A DNA stretch of 64,000 nt from Ochotona curzoniae. Lineage: Eukaryota > Chordata > Mammalia > Lagomorpha > Ochotonidae. This document shows, piece after piece, positions 45,918 through 57,851 of the stretch (positions are counted from its first letter, which is position 1; each line of letters starts with the position of its first letter). The notes beneath the pieces were generated by a model. It was not told where the DNA came from. It searched no databases and saw only the letters and a program-made list of their open reading frames with translations. The stretch lies in NCBI RefSeq assembly GCF_017591425.1, contig NW_024467119.1:78050894-78114893 (forward strand), given 5' to 3'. The position numbers and the translations under genes are program-made.

Positions 45918-47500
45918 TCTATGCTGATTTTTAAAATCAGACAAAGATACCCTAAGAAAATTATAGACTACTATTAATTATGAATGCAAACAAGGAGTTT
46001 CTAAATAAAATACTAAAAAAAAGAAAGGACAGAATAAATGAAGTGGATTATGTTATGATCAAGTAGAATTTACCAACTTTTGCAAAGCTGGCTTAAAATT
46101 TGAAAATCAATTAATGTAATGTATCAACAAGATAAAAGAACAATGTCATATGATCATTTCAGTAGACACAGAAAAAAAACATTTGACCCGATAAATAAAC
46201 TTAATACACTAGAAAAGGAAGGGTACTTCCTCAGTCTGTGAAAAATTTAGAACTAACATCATACTTCAAGGTGAAGAAAACAGTCTCCTCAAGGTAAAGA
46301 TTGCCAACCTTATCAACTCTGTTCAGTGTAACCAGAGAAGTTAAACAAAATATGCAATTTAAAAGCAGATCAGAAATAAAGCATTTTGTATTTGAGAAAG
46401 ATGTGATCTCATATATAGAAAAACCAAGAGACATACTAAAAATTAGAATTAATGAGTTCAATGAGGTTGTAGGATATAGGGTTAATGTAGAAAAATTATC
46501 TATATAGTAGAGGGGAACAATGTAAAAGTCAAAATCAGAAAAAGTCATTTGTTATCCCATCAAAAGAAAAACAATTTCATAAACCTAGTATAGAGCATAC
46601 TGTGGAAACTGTAAGACATTAAAAGAAATCAAAGTAGACCTAAATAAATGGGAAAATATCCCAAGTTCATGAGTTATGATACTTAATATTGTTCCTGTAT
46701 GAATAATTACTCCCCAAATTGATCTAATGTTTTCCCTAGGAAACTCCCTTCTTGCCTATGTTTAAATTGCTTAGTTGATTCTGAAATCCATATGGAAGTA
46801 CAAAACCCCCAGAGTAGCAAAACCAAATTTGGAAAAATGAAGATCTGGGAAAGTAAATAATTTCAGAACTTAACCACAAAAGCATAGTAACCATATCTGT
46901 GGTTGTGGCAGAAGGGTGGATATACAGATCAGTGGGATAGAATTGAGAGTCAAGAAATAATGTGATAATATCTGTGGCCAGTGAGTTTTAAACAAGGTTC
47001 CCAGGCCCATTCAGTGGGCGAAACAATCATCTTTTCAACAAATGTGGCTTGAACAATTGGATACAAAATGCAAATGAATGAAGTTAAACTCTCATTTCAC
47101 ACTGTATATAAAAATTTGTTCAAAATGGAGCACAGACCTAAATGTAAGAGCTACACTCATAAACTTCTTTTTTGTATATAAACTCTTGCAAGAAAACATG
47201 AGGTTAATGCTTGTGATGCTGACAGTGATTTATTAGACAGGACAGCAGAAGCACGAGCAAGAAAAGAATGGGTAAACAAGTTGGACATCATCACAATTAA
47301 ATTATCTTTTTGCTTCAGTAGACATCATTCAGTAGTGAAGAAGACAGTCCAAAAAATGGTGGGAACATTTTGCATGTCATATCCCATAACGTACTTTTCC
47401 GTAGAATAATGAACTACAATTCAAAGGTTGATACTCAGATACCACGTTGAATATCCATAGTGATTTGGCAATAGATAAAGAGGTTACCTAACTACGTCTG
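45918..47500 (+). mobile_element. Ancient L1 ORF2 remnant: RT to C-terminal part
   Basis: A short surviving frame at 46301-46507 reads ...DVISYIEKPRD then INEFNEVVGYRVNVEK, which aligns with the region following the RT active-site box (DDxxxYxExP...GYKINxxKS). Farther on, 'aatgggaaaatatcccaagttcatg' and 'aaaaacttctttttttgtatata' style segments and 'gtaaacaagttggacatcatcac' match the later part of L1M-type ORF2. It is heavily mutated. Confidence 0.75.
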
Positions 47501-47737
47501 GTTTTTGTATTTTGTAGGTGTTTGTATTTTGAGAAGAAAGAGAAAAAATTCCCAAGGATAGGTAATGCCTAGGCTAAATCTTTGAAAATAAGCAGGAATT
47601 GGCCTGAGAAGGAGGCAGGAAAAAACCATTCCAGGAATAACATGTACAGATGACTTAGAATGAAGCAGAATGTGTTGCTTCTGTTTAAGTATATGACAGT
47701 TTTCAAATGGTCATCTTCCTTCCTTCCTTTCTTCCTT
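47501..47737. other. Intronic sequence between old L1 and SINE
   Basis: It contains 'ggcctgagaaggaggcaggaaaaaaccattccaggaataacatgtacag', reminiscent of an ancient L2-type repeat, and a (TTCC)n tract at 47717-47738. Confidence 0.35.
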
Positions 47738-48029
47738 TTCTGTTTATTTACTTGAAAGAGTTAGAGGGAGCTACAGAGAGAGGAATCTTCCAGCTGCTAG
47801 TTCACTCCCCAAGTGGCTGCAATGTCCAGAGGTGAGCTCCTCCGAAACTGGGAGCCAGGAGCTTCTTCCAGGTCCCCTACTTGGATGTAGGGGTCCAAGG
47901 TCTTAGGACATCCTCTGTTGCTTTCTCAGCCCATCATCAAGAAGCTGGAGCAGACAGGGCCCAAACTGGTGCCCGTACTGGATGCTGGCACCACAGACAG
48001 AGGATTAACTTGATTTTCCATGGCCCTAG
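47738..48029 (-). mobile_element. Old C-type SINE, antisense
   Basis: 'gtttatttacttgaaagagttagagggagctacagagag', 'gttcactccccaagtggctgcaatgtcc' and 'gccaggagcttcttccaggtc' down to 'tggccctagcc'. Confidence 0.8.
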
Positions 48030-48308
48030 CCCTAAACATATAGCCATTTCTTTGCAGTACTGTTCTAAATGTCACTGACCAGATTGTAAGTGCATCCTTC
48101 CTTCAAGACAGACCAGCATTGTTCCCTCCTGTGCAAAGAATGAAAACCTGAATTACTTAAGTGGCGCAGAAAACTAATAATACTAATAATAAAGCTTGCT
48201 CTCAAAAGGATGTAATTTTTACAATACATGTTAGTATATCTTCCTAGTTTACTAGTTGGGAATTTATCTTTGATTTTTGGAAATTGAAGACTGAAAGATT
48301 TCCTTTTC

Positions 48309-48616
48309 TAAATATTTATTTTTGTTCGAAAACCAGAGTCACAGAGAGGAAGAGAAAGATACGTATATTCAAGTTCACTGCCCAAATGGCCACAACAGCT
48401 GGAGCTGGTCAGGCTGAAGCCAGGAGTCTGGGGCTTCATTATCTCCCACAGGGTGCAAGGGCCCAGTTCCCTCAACCATTCTCCGTTGCTTTCCCAGGTG
48501 CATTAGCAGAGGGCTGGCTTGGAGATGTAGCAGCCAGGACTTGAATCAGTGTGCTAAGAGGAGGTGCTGGCATTACCTGCTATGGCTTACCTCACTGTGT
48601 CACAATGCTGGCCCGG
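48309..48616 (-). mobile_element. Old C-type SINE, antisense
   Basis: 'aaatatttatttttgttcgaaaaccagagtcacagagag', 'cccaaatggccacaacagctggagctggtcaggctgaagccagg' and 'gacttgaatcagtgtgctaagaggaggtgctggcattac...caatgctggcccgg'. Confidence 0.85.
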
Positions 48617-49173
48617 AGCTTTTTCTTTTTTAATGAACGTCTGTACCTTCCTGTACATTCCCGTACCTCCAGCACTACGGAAAATTGAACTAAGGAGAAT
48701 GTCCCAAAGCCATGAGAGAAACGGAGTCTAGGGGCTGAGAACTCTAAAGGAACAGTTGGCCAGGTTAGATGCAATTTCCTCTGACATTTGTCTTTTGAGT
48801 AACTAGTGCCGTATTTGGAAATAACAGCAAAACAAATGAGCTGAACACGAGACCTGTGTCAGTTTGTGTGTGCTAGGGGACGTTGGGAGTGTGTTTATCT
48901 GGATCATTAAAAATTGGGAGCATGAACACAAGATTTTTTTTTGGTAGGAGGATAATTCTGCATGAATGGCATAATTCCAGGTATTGGATTTGCAATAAAA
49001 TCTTCCAGAAGAATTGATATCCTGAACACACAGCCTCCCTGGCACCAATAGGACTTTTATCAAATGTGCTTAAAAAAAAAAGTGGGAGATCATTTTGTTT
49101 TGTAATTCACCATGTGTGGGGAGCAGAGTTCTGATTTCAGTGTCTGAAATAGGATGTGTTGATTGTTTCCCAG

Positions 49174-49253
49174 CTTTGTGTGGTGTCCCTGGCGCTATTC
49201 AGAACACTCATTGGTTTACATTGTGAAGATGTGATGTTACAACTGATTTTAAG
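49174..49253 (+). CDS. FHIP1A: FHIP1A internal coding exon B (80 bp)
   Basis: This short exon encodes LCVVSLALFRTLIGLHCEDV followed by MLQLIL and the first two bases of an arginine codon. It continues exon A without a break (...INTPFR-LCVVSLALF...). The acceptor is TTGTTTCCCAG at 49173 and the donor is AAG|GTGAGT, so the exon ends in phase 2. The split AG|G codon is completed by the first base of exon C, giving R-Y-L-I-P. The content is hydrophobic and helical, as expected for the alpha-solenoid part of FHIP proteins. The frame extends too little on either side for an ORF caller to find it; it was found by reading for the expected next residues. Old antisense SINEs lie about 560 bp upstream and 295 bp downstream. 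Confidence 0.95.
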
Positions 49254-49547
49254 GTGAGTTGTCTTTTTTGTTATCTGTCAAGGAAAATTTACTCGGTCAT
49301 GTTATCATCTTATTTTCCTTTGCTAATATGACCTAATAAGGACCATGCCTTTAGGGAAGAAAATCTTCAAGAGTATCAGTTATTTCAGTCTTACTGTTAA
49401 AAGTATCGTGACAGAGGGGTAGATGCTTTATATTTGAAATATACTCGTGGAAATAATAGAATGCTTGAATGCTCCAGAAGTCCGGTGAGAACTGTTTGTG
49501 CATTGACGCTGAGTGTCTCTCCTGAAGGGAATCTTTGTTATCAATTT

Positions 49548-49848
49548 TTAAAATAAAGGCGTATTTATTTATTTATTTATTTGAAAGAGAAACAAGAGAT
49601 CTTCATCTGCCAGTTCACTCTCCAGATTTCCAGAACGGCTGGGGTTGGACTAGACCAAAGCTAGGAGGCTGGAATGCATCCCTGTCTCAAAGGACCCGAG
49701 AACTCAGGCCACTCTTCTGGGGTTTTCCGAGGCGCATTACCAGGGAGCTGGGTCTGAAGCTGAGCAACAGGGACTTGGACCTGCATTCGTCAGCGATGGT
49801 GGTGTACAGCTGTTGTGTAACTCACCATGCCACAATGCAAAGCCCTTA
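49548..49848 (-). mobile_element. Old C-type SINE, antisense, just after exon B
   Basis: It has an (ATTT)n end at 49561-49582, 'gccagttcactctccagatttcc', 'gctgggtctgaagctgagcaacagggacttggac' and a 'caccatgccacaatgc' end. It begins 295 bp downstream of the exon B donor. Confidence 0.75.
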
Positions 49849-50244
49849 GGGATCTTTCTGATTGAAAGCAGCTTTTCCAAAGATGAAATGCTTACGTTGG
49901 ATAGGTGCTGCACTAGCCAACCTGTGCTTCCAGTTGCATCAGTAAATATCTCTTGTGTTTTTGTGTGTAATGCAGAGAAGAGTAACACAGAGAGCAGGTG
50001 AATTCAGAGGGACACACATACCAGGCTTCTGACGGTGTTTCCTTTAGTAGTGTCGCTGGGAATGGATTCATAAAGAGGCTGGCAGAGAATCAAACTGTAC
50101 TGTCCTTAGGATGACCTTAGTTTGGGAGTTTAGGTAAAAAAAAAAAAACTCAGGATAACCATGTCCTACCTGGGGCCTGCTATGCGTCATCTTCTCTGGA
50201 TATCGTAGTTCATTGTTTTTTGTTTGTTTTTTGTTTTTTGGGTT

Positions 50245-50545
50245 TTTTAAAAATTTTTATTGCAAAGTCAGATATACAGAAAGAAGGAGAGACAGAGAGG
50301 AAGATCTTCCGTCCACTGATTCACTCCCCAAGTGACCACAATGGCCGGTGCTGCGCCAATCTGAAGTCGGGAACCTCTTCTGGGTCTTCCACACGGGTGC
50401 AGGGTCCCAAAGCATTGGGCTGTCCTCTACTGCTTTCCCAGGCCACAAGCAGGGAGCTGGAAGGGAAGTGGAGCTGGCACCCATATGGGATCCCGGGCGT
50501 GTTCAAAGCGAGGACTTTAGCCGCTAGGTCACACTGCCAGGCCCC
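50245..50545 (-). mobile_element. CSINE, antisense
   Basis: It reads from 'taaaaatttttattgcaaagtcagatatacag' to 'cactgccaggcccc'. GTTCATTGTT occurs on both sides. About 30 bp around the usual box B spacing is missing ('gtggagctggcacccatatggg'). Confidence 0.92.
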
Positions 50546-53500
50546 ATGGTTCATTGTTAACTCGGAGATTTGCTCCTGAAATCCAGTGCAAAGTTCTCCA
50601 GTCCTCAGACTAGACAGTAGTGTACTTCATTCCTCTTTTATTCTTTCCCTCTGCTTCCCACCACTCCCCTCCTCTCTCCTCCCCTTCCTTTCCCTTCTTT
50701 CTAAGTCACAATCCTAAATCTTGGAATTAACTCTTAAAGTGAGACCTTCTTGGACACTACAGAAAACTGGGAGGAGTTCCAGAGGGAGAGCTGCCAGTGC
50801 TTGTGCTCCTGCACTCTCTGCTAGCAGTGCGGGCGCTGAAAGAGGGAAGCACAACAACCAGGATCCTCTAACGTGTACTTCCCTCCCCACCCCGCTTCCT
50901 CAGTGCAATTTCTGACCCTTCCTTGGACCTGGCCGTAGGAACGAGGGTGCATGAAGCTGACTGCAGGGGAGGAAGGGAAACTCAAGCTTTTCCCTAGTTA
51001 CCAGGGAGGTTGCAATTTGTGTAGAGGCCCCCAAGGAGAAGGCAGCCCAGGTGGGTGTCCATAGCAGATCCATTGAGGTAGCTCTAGAACAGTCTGGAAG
51101 TGTCAAAGTTGGATCTCGGGAATAGCAACAGTGCCAGTGCCTGGGAAGCAGGTAGAAATGCAAAGTCGACCCCTCCTAGATCTGCAGCATCAGAAATGCA
51201 GAGCGGAGCCCTGAGAGGTAGGTGTTGACAAGCTTCAGGGGATTCTTCTGTGTCACCCAGCATCCCTGGTCTCAGGGATACTGTGCTGTAGATACGGTGT
51301 CCCATGAAGGGGAATGATGGTGGCATATTGTGGAGCACCTTAGAGCATTCTCATGGGAGAGTGTCACTTTAGGTTTTAGCGAGTTATTTTCAATAGTGAT
51401 GGAAAGTCCTGAGTAACTAATTGTAAGGCATTAGCAGGTTACAAATCTGATCAAAACATACATCCTGGGTAGTCTGGGAAGAGCATTCATTTTCTAATGC
51501 AAAAGAATTGCTTTAGTTCTGTCCAGTCTACTGATATGACAAAAAGCATCAACAAGGCTTAATTGAAATTCACGAGGATCTGGCAAAGCCAATTTTATTG
51601 CCAAAATAAGTCTCTGGTTTCAGTTTGGGAGAAATATGATTGTGTCTAAGTGTTAAGTTCTTAAATAGTGCTTCTCTGACACAGGGCAAGGCAATGTTTT
51701 TTTCAGTATACCTGGAAGCCTGGTGTTGCCAGAAGGTACAGAATTTGCCCGTTCTGGATCACCAGGTCAGATTTAGCCCAGGTGCTGTAAGGTTTGCTGA
51801 CTGGCTGATCAGTGACTTTCACAAGATGAGCTCCAGTCTCCTTTTGCCTGCATGTAAAGCAAGTGTCTTTTATATTAAAACTGTCTTCAGAGATGGCATT
51901 AGCACTGGCTGTGACTCCCGGCCCTAAACCCTGTGAAGATGGAGAAATAATCTAATGGTTGAAATACATATATATGGGACAGATACTTTCCTAGGGCACC
52001 ACCTGAAGGGCATGTTCAAGTAGAGTAATGCGGGAGATGCTGCAGCGGAGTGAGGACCAGCCTTGCCCCTGGTCCTGCTGTCTGAGATGGAGTTTTTCCT
52101 TACTTTTCTCTAATGATGATGACTGGGTGATGATAATGAGACTCCCTGCCCCTTTGCTCCTTACTGACTCCTTCTCCACCTGTAATTCTGTCGCACGGTG
52201 AGAGAGTGTGACAGGACTTTTCAATAAAAGTGAATTGGGCACACAAGAAAAGTGGGGCTCTTTCCTCTAACCTGATTTGAGTCTACCCATTTCCTATTTG
52301 GTTTTTGGGTTATGTTATCTCATAAGGTTATTGGGAGGGCCCACTGAAGTGTTACTGGTATCTTTGAGAACAGGTTTGGAACACTAAGGTATCTCACACA
52401 TTTAAGGGAGGGACATTTCCTAGAAAATACACTGTCTTTTCTGATTGGGAATCTATGTTAACAGCAAGAATATTTTAAAGACTGGCCATTCAAATCATTT
52501 AAACTTTATTGTAAAGAAGATAAGAAAATCAGTTTTATATTACACCTTCTGTTGTTGCCGGGGCAGTCATTCAAATGTACATGATAAATGTGTGGATCTG
52601 AGAGGCAATAGAGCAGCAAAGATTATGTGAGTGCTTTTAATGAAGTTATTTATTATCTGATAAAAAATAATAACTGCATGTCAATTTTTTGTTGCAACTC
52701 AAATACTCTTTAATTATCGATGTTTTGAAATGATAATCCATTTCCAAGTGATACAAGTTTCTTTGATTTAGCAAGCCTCAGAAAAGTATGTTGCAATGAG
52801 GTGAATCTTGAAAGCTCGGCTCTGGGGTAACAGAATCCCGAGGAGCAGGTGTCTCCCTCTGTGCTTGTGATGGAGGTGGGCTGAAGGCAGGTAGGAAATA
52901 CTGACAAGGGGTGGAGCTGCATATCAGCCCCAGACCCTGAGGTGCCCTAGGTTAGACAAAATTTAGTTGCTTTATACCTTCTTCAACACCATTTCTGAGT
53001 ATTCTGGGTAGGTTTTCTTCCCTCACCTCCCAAACAGCTGATTCATTGTCAAGTTGATGAACTGTATTGCCTGTTAGGTTCAAATGGAGGCTGTTTGTTG
53101 TGCTTGAAGAGATGCTGTGCACACACTTTAGAAACATTTCCACCTTGCATAGGATTGAGGGTAATGGCCCAGCAAGCCTTTGGTGAAGATAAATAGAAGA
53201 AATATTGCCAAAACATCTTTGAAAACAAACCACCTTCTGCAATTCACCTACGTTGCCTGCTGGTGCATTGCCATGGTTCCTATCATCTAAGAAGAAACAC
53301 TTTGCTTCCTTCACTGTATTTTATAGTTTCGTGGGTTTTTTAAGTTTACTTGTTTCAAAGGCAGAGCCACACACACGCGTTCACATTTTTGTGGTCAGCA
53401 TAGAGGTAAGCAATTTGTTATCGGTGCTTACCACTAAATTTCAGAAGTGAAGATAGTTTATTTGAATAAGTGATATTCAGCACAAAAAGAGAAATAGCCC

Positions 53501-56123
53501 AGGGTTACTGCGGACTGGGGAGATGACGAGAACAGGAAAGATTGAGGGAGGGCTTCAAATAACCTTGACCGCTGGAATCAGCTGTTCTTTAATTTTCATT
53601 TTTTTTTTCTTTTCACTGTTTCCTAAATTAAAATCCCTAAACAAAATGTAAAGTAAGCAAAAAGACAGTTTGATGACAAACACTAAACTCGTGGCATTTT
53701 CTGCCTTCAGCAGCCGCTGTAGTTTGATCATTGACATTTGTATTCATTCTGCCCCTTCATTCTTTGGGATAGAGGATCAAGGCATGGCTTTTCTACGCTT
53801 TCCTCGGGGATGATCCCTGTTTGAACACGGGGGCGGGGAAGAGGGATTCTTATTTGCATGGACTCCCTGGTTTCCAGCCCCTTTCTACTGATATGGAGTC
53901 TCTTAGGTTTATTCAGAAGGAAATTTTCATTTCTGCTGGAAGCGTGTCTTTGCAAAGTTGCAAGCTCCCGATAACTGCTTTTTCTAATACAATTTCAAGC
54001 TCTCTGCTGGTGGTATTTGATAAATAGTCTATTAGCTTTGATCCAGCATTCCATTTTTTAAATACTTCAAACAAAGAGTAGAAATCTATGTATATCAACT
54101 TAAATCATGAAATATGCTTGGTTTGATCCACCGGTCGTTATTGAGTTCCTGCAGTAGATAAAAGCACCAAAGCAGTTTATTTTTTAAATAATTAATGATC
54201 ACAATAAGCCCTTTGTAATCTGAATTTCCCTTGGCCTTACTGGCCTAAGGAAAAACAAGACTTCACTCCCACAAGCAGCCTAGCTCCCTGGCTCTCAGCC
54301 TGGCTCATCAGCCATGGTTTTAGTGGGTTTCCAGGTAAGTACTTTTTTTACACGTATTCATGAGCAAGTGGCTTCTGCATCATTGCAATGGGTCTGCTGT
54401 GTCTCCTGTCCTACCCTGGCCCTGCGGGGTGCCCCCTGCTCCTACTTGTGCTGCTGGGGCAGCACTGCCTTCTCTTGGTGCCAGCTGCGCCCCAGCAGTG
54501 CTGTGTTCAGATAGAGGTGGCACAGTACCCCTCTTCCCTTATCACTCCTGGTCACCAAAGCATCTCTGCTGTGAGAGTTCCCTGTGAGAAAGAGTGCCTT
54601 CGGTTTTGACCTGCGAGGTCCATGTCCTGCAGTAGGATTCAGAGACAGGTCTCCAAAGCTGTCCCTCTCTGTACTGTCTGCCCCTCATGCTTCCTGTTGT
54701 TCCTCATGCTTTTCAGTAGGAAGTTGAGCTTAAGAGAACAGAGAATGCCACACAGACATGGGCAGGTATGGATGCTCGCGCTGACGTGTGGGAGGGTGTC
54801 TGTGTCCCAGGATGTAGGGGGTCAGAGGGGAGAAGGAGAACCCCCTTGCCTTTGCTACCATAGATAGTTGCAGTACTTGAGAAATGGTTCTGTTTTGCTG
54901 AGAACTAAAGGGTAAGTGGCAAGTTTGTCATTTCCCAACTGGAAGGTATTATTAAAACGCTTGGTGTGAAGTACCCATGAACAGAATTGAATCTTTTCTC
55001 TTCCTAACTCAGGCTCTTGCAGCGTGGATCCGTCATTTATAGCAACTTAGGCTTTCCTCATGTAGATCAACAGTTCGAGAAGCGGGAGAAGGCTTAACGT
55101 GTATGGGCCTCGAGACATAATCCGGAAAGCTGTACTTTTTATCTTTTTCACAGAAACCCTTGTTTCCCTTAGCACTAGCTCTTGAGAGCCGAAGGCAGAA
55201 ACAGAAGTGTTCTGGTTTATTAAGACATTGTGATTGTGCACACGGGGCTGAGGCGCTTGTGGAATTTGGCCTGGATTGTCTATGCGTGTTTACTCCTGTC
55301 AGCTCCATCTTTGTTTAGCAAGAGGTTCTGCTTGGTTTTTTGTTTTTTTCCTATTAAGAAAGAAAGCCAATGAAGCAGACTTACCCTTGCCCACATGCTA
55401 CAGGCGTGTCAGGAATGAATACCCAGACATGATTTCTTGTCTCCAGGTTCATAATGACACCGAATCTGTTTTGTGTGAAACAGAGGCAGGGGACCCAATG
55501 CTCCCGGTGACTTCCTGGCCATCAGCTTTTCTGCTCGTTCTTGAGAATGTCAGAGGAGGCACGTGCTGTGGCGTGGCAGTGTGCTGCTGTCACTTAGTGC
55601 CCACTGTGTACAACAGCTTGGTGGATTTCAGGACAAAGCTGCCAAGGCAGGACCTTGCTCTAGTAGCACATCGTACCACAGAGGCAAATCCTGAAATCCT
55701 TATGATTTGTGGTAATAGCAGTCTAGGAGAAGGCTGTGAACAGAGGGGAGATGATAAATGAATACAGTCTCAGAGTAGGGAGCCAGGAAGCCTTCCCACA
55801 ACACGTGACACTGGAGCTGGCCTTTGTGGGATGACAGAGAACCGGGCAGACACACTCCAGGTGAAGGTTCTGGTGGGTGCAGAGGCACAGCTGTGAAGGG
55901 GATCCTGCCGGAGATGAGAAAGTTGATGGACATTAAATTGTAAAGGACCCGGATGTTATGTAGAGAGGGTGTCCAGGCAGAAGAAAGACTGCCTTGATGT
56001 ATTTTAAACAAAGGAATGAGCATGAGGTGGCCAGGCATACAGATGGAGGGAGAGGCTGCGTCTGCCCTGCCTGCATCAGTCCCTACCCTGCTCAAGGCTG
56101 AAGGTCACTCCTTGTCGTTCTAG
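50546..56123. other. Intronic sequence between SINE and exon C
   Basis: No exon, RNA gene or young repeat is seen. An isolated 161-codon frame at 55276-55761 has no recognisable domain and lies wholly in the intron. Polypyrimidine-rich sequence lies at 50620-50700. Confidence 0.4.
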
Positions 56124-56314
56124 GTACCTGATCCCCTGCCATCACATGATGCTGAGCCAGAGGCGGGCTGTGAAGGAGAGAGACTGTTATTCTGTATCTG
56201 CCGCCAAGCTGCTTGCCCTGACCCCTGTCTGCTGCTCCAGCGGGATCACTCTGACGCTCGGGAACCAAGAGAGGGATTACATCCTGTGGTCAAAGTGTGC
56301 CCAGGACGATCCAG
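56124..56314 (+). CDS. FHIP1A: FHIP1A internal coding exon C (191 bp)
   Basis: Starting from the third base of the arginine codon shared with exon B, this exon reads YLIPCHHMMLSQRRAVKERD, then CYSVSAAKLLALTPVCCSSG and ITLTLGNQERDYILWSKC. This is the next FHIP1A segment. The acceptor is CGTTCTAG at 56123 and the donor is CCAG|GTAGGA. The exon ends in phase 1 with a single G that combines with GA of exon D to make glycine. The stretch from YLIPC to LWSKC matches the FHIP1A sequence I remember almost residue for residue. The last residues (AQDDP) sit at the start of a less conserved linker. Confidence 0.95.
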
Positions 56315-56519
56315 GTAGGAACTTGCTAAGGTCTCCATCCCTCCTTGGGGTTTCCTTTTCTGTACTAGACAGGAGATAATGGCATACCATAGAGTCTAGT
56401 GTCTTTTTAGCAATGCCTGGGAGGGGTCTTTCTGTGCATCCTCAGGTCATGGACACTTTGTAATGAATATTCATTGACGTGCCTGGCCATCACCTGGTTG
56501 GCTGATACAGACCTTTATT

Positions 56520-56798
56520 TTTTAAAGAGTTTACTTATTTTGATTTGAAAGAGAGCAGAAGACAAAGAGAGGTCTTTCATTCAGCTGGTTCACTTCCCAA
56601 ATGGCCATAGTGGCCAAAGCTGGGCTGTGAAACAAAGTCAGAAGCCAGGAGCTTCTTTCTGACTCCTATGTGGATGCAGGGTCCAGGCTATTTGCAGGGA
56701 GCTGGATCAGAAGCAGCCGGGACAGGAACTGGCACCCTTCTGGGATGCTGGTGCTTGCAACTGGAAGATTAGCCGGCTGTGCCACAGAGCCAGCCTTG
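56520..56798 (-). mobile_element. Old C-type SINE, antisense
   Basis: 'agagtttacttattttgatttgaaagagagcagaag', 'tggttcacttcccaaatggccatagtggcc', 'ggcacccttctgggatgctggtgcttgcaa' and 'gccacagagccagcc'. A CCTTTAT-type duplication flanks it. Confidence 0.85.
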
Positions 56799-57288
56799 GG
56801 CCTTTATCTTAAGTGGGCTTCCCAGTGTCTCCTCGGAATCCAAATGTGAACATGTGGCTTGTGAAACCAAATGGTAGTGAGTGGAGTGAAGTCAACCGCA
56901 TCCAAACCAGCCTTTATTTTCATTTTCAGGAGACGGATTTGTGAGTTATTTATCTGTCGATAGTATATCACTCACTATAGATGATGAAATTCATGTTATG
57001 ACAGCAATAACTGTTTCTGACAGAAGTTAGAATATTACCTGTATGCTGGATTTGATTCACCTCATCCAGGCAACATTTAACCTGCCCACTTCGTTAGCCT
57101 TGACCCTCACAGGCATCTGAACATCTTCGGTGTTCATATGACTCTCTTAGTTCAGAAACATTCTAGCTGTCCTGCGAACGCTGGGAAGTGTCCAGTCCTG
57201 ACATTGACTCAAGTGTGTTCCAACACCTCCCCGCCCCCGACAACGTCAGTCTTTCCAGTCACCTGTAGTCCTCTTAGATAAAATAGTT

Positions 57289-57598
57289 TTTAAAAGATTT
57301 ATTTATTTTTATTGAAAAGGCAGCATTACAGAGAAAAAGAGAGATGGAAAGGTCTTCAGTAAGCTGTTCTCTACCCAAATGGTCACAGTGACCAGTGCTG
57401 CACTGGTTCAAAGCCAGGAGTCAGGAGCATCTTCTGGGTTTCCCATGTGGGTACCAGGGGTCCAAGGACTTGAACCATCCTCCACTGCTTTCTCAGGACA
57501 CGAGCAGGTAGTAGGATCTCAAGTGGAGCAGTTGGTCTTGAAGCGTGCCCATGTGAGATGCTGGTACAATAGGTAGAGGCTTAGCTTGCACAGGCCTC
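57289..57598 (-). mobile_element. Old C-type SINE, antisense, imperfect TSD
   Basis: 'aaaagatttatttatttttattgaaaaggcagcattacagag', 'ctgcactggttcaaagccaggagtcaggagc' and 'cttgaagcgtgcccatgtgagatgctggtacaatagg'. The flanks CTTAGATAAAATAG and TCTAGGTAAAATAG are an imperfect TSD. Confidence 0.88.
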
Positions 57599-57851
57599 TA
57601 GGTAAAATAGATTTAATAACCAGGCTACATGACTAAGAAAATATTGACATACTTGCCATAAATGCAGTTTTTAGAGATAAAGGTTGTCTTATTGATTCTT
57701 GATCTTTATATAAAAAAACTGCATGGAAGCAAAAATTTTATTTGACTTTATCTTAACTGTATTTTCCTGTTAGATAAACCAGTTTGGATAGACCAGTTTG
57801 GATAGCTTATATTTTCCTCATCTAAAAGTTACTTTTGAAAATTTATATCTT

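Larger units (their letters stand above)
33813..49173 (+). other. FHIP1A: FHIP1A intron A-B (15.4 kb)
   Basis: This intron begins GTAAGG and ends TTTCCCAG. More than three quarters of it is L1 and SINE sequence, including the young antisense L1 at 35972-42602. Bases 33813-34860 contain a short TG tract near 33880-33915, a T-run at 33939-33949 and AT-rich sequence with no gene. Confidence 0.93.
49254..56123 (+). other. FHIP1A: FHIP1A intron B-C (6.9 kb)
   Basis: This intron begins GTGAGT and ends GTTCTAG. It holds two antisense C-type SINEs (49548-49848 and 50245-50545). From 50546 to 56123 I see mostly unique sequence. One part (about 55780-56095) resembles ancient mammalian repeat sequence of the 'ccaggcagaagg' type, family not assigned. 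No further exon is recognised. Confidence 0.93.

Noticed and set aside
55276..55761. 161-codon + strand frame in intron B-C
   Set aside because: No domain, no acceptor/donor arrangement consistent with FHIP1A and no recognisable similarity; most likely chance.
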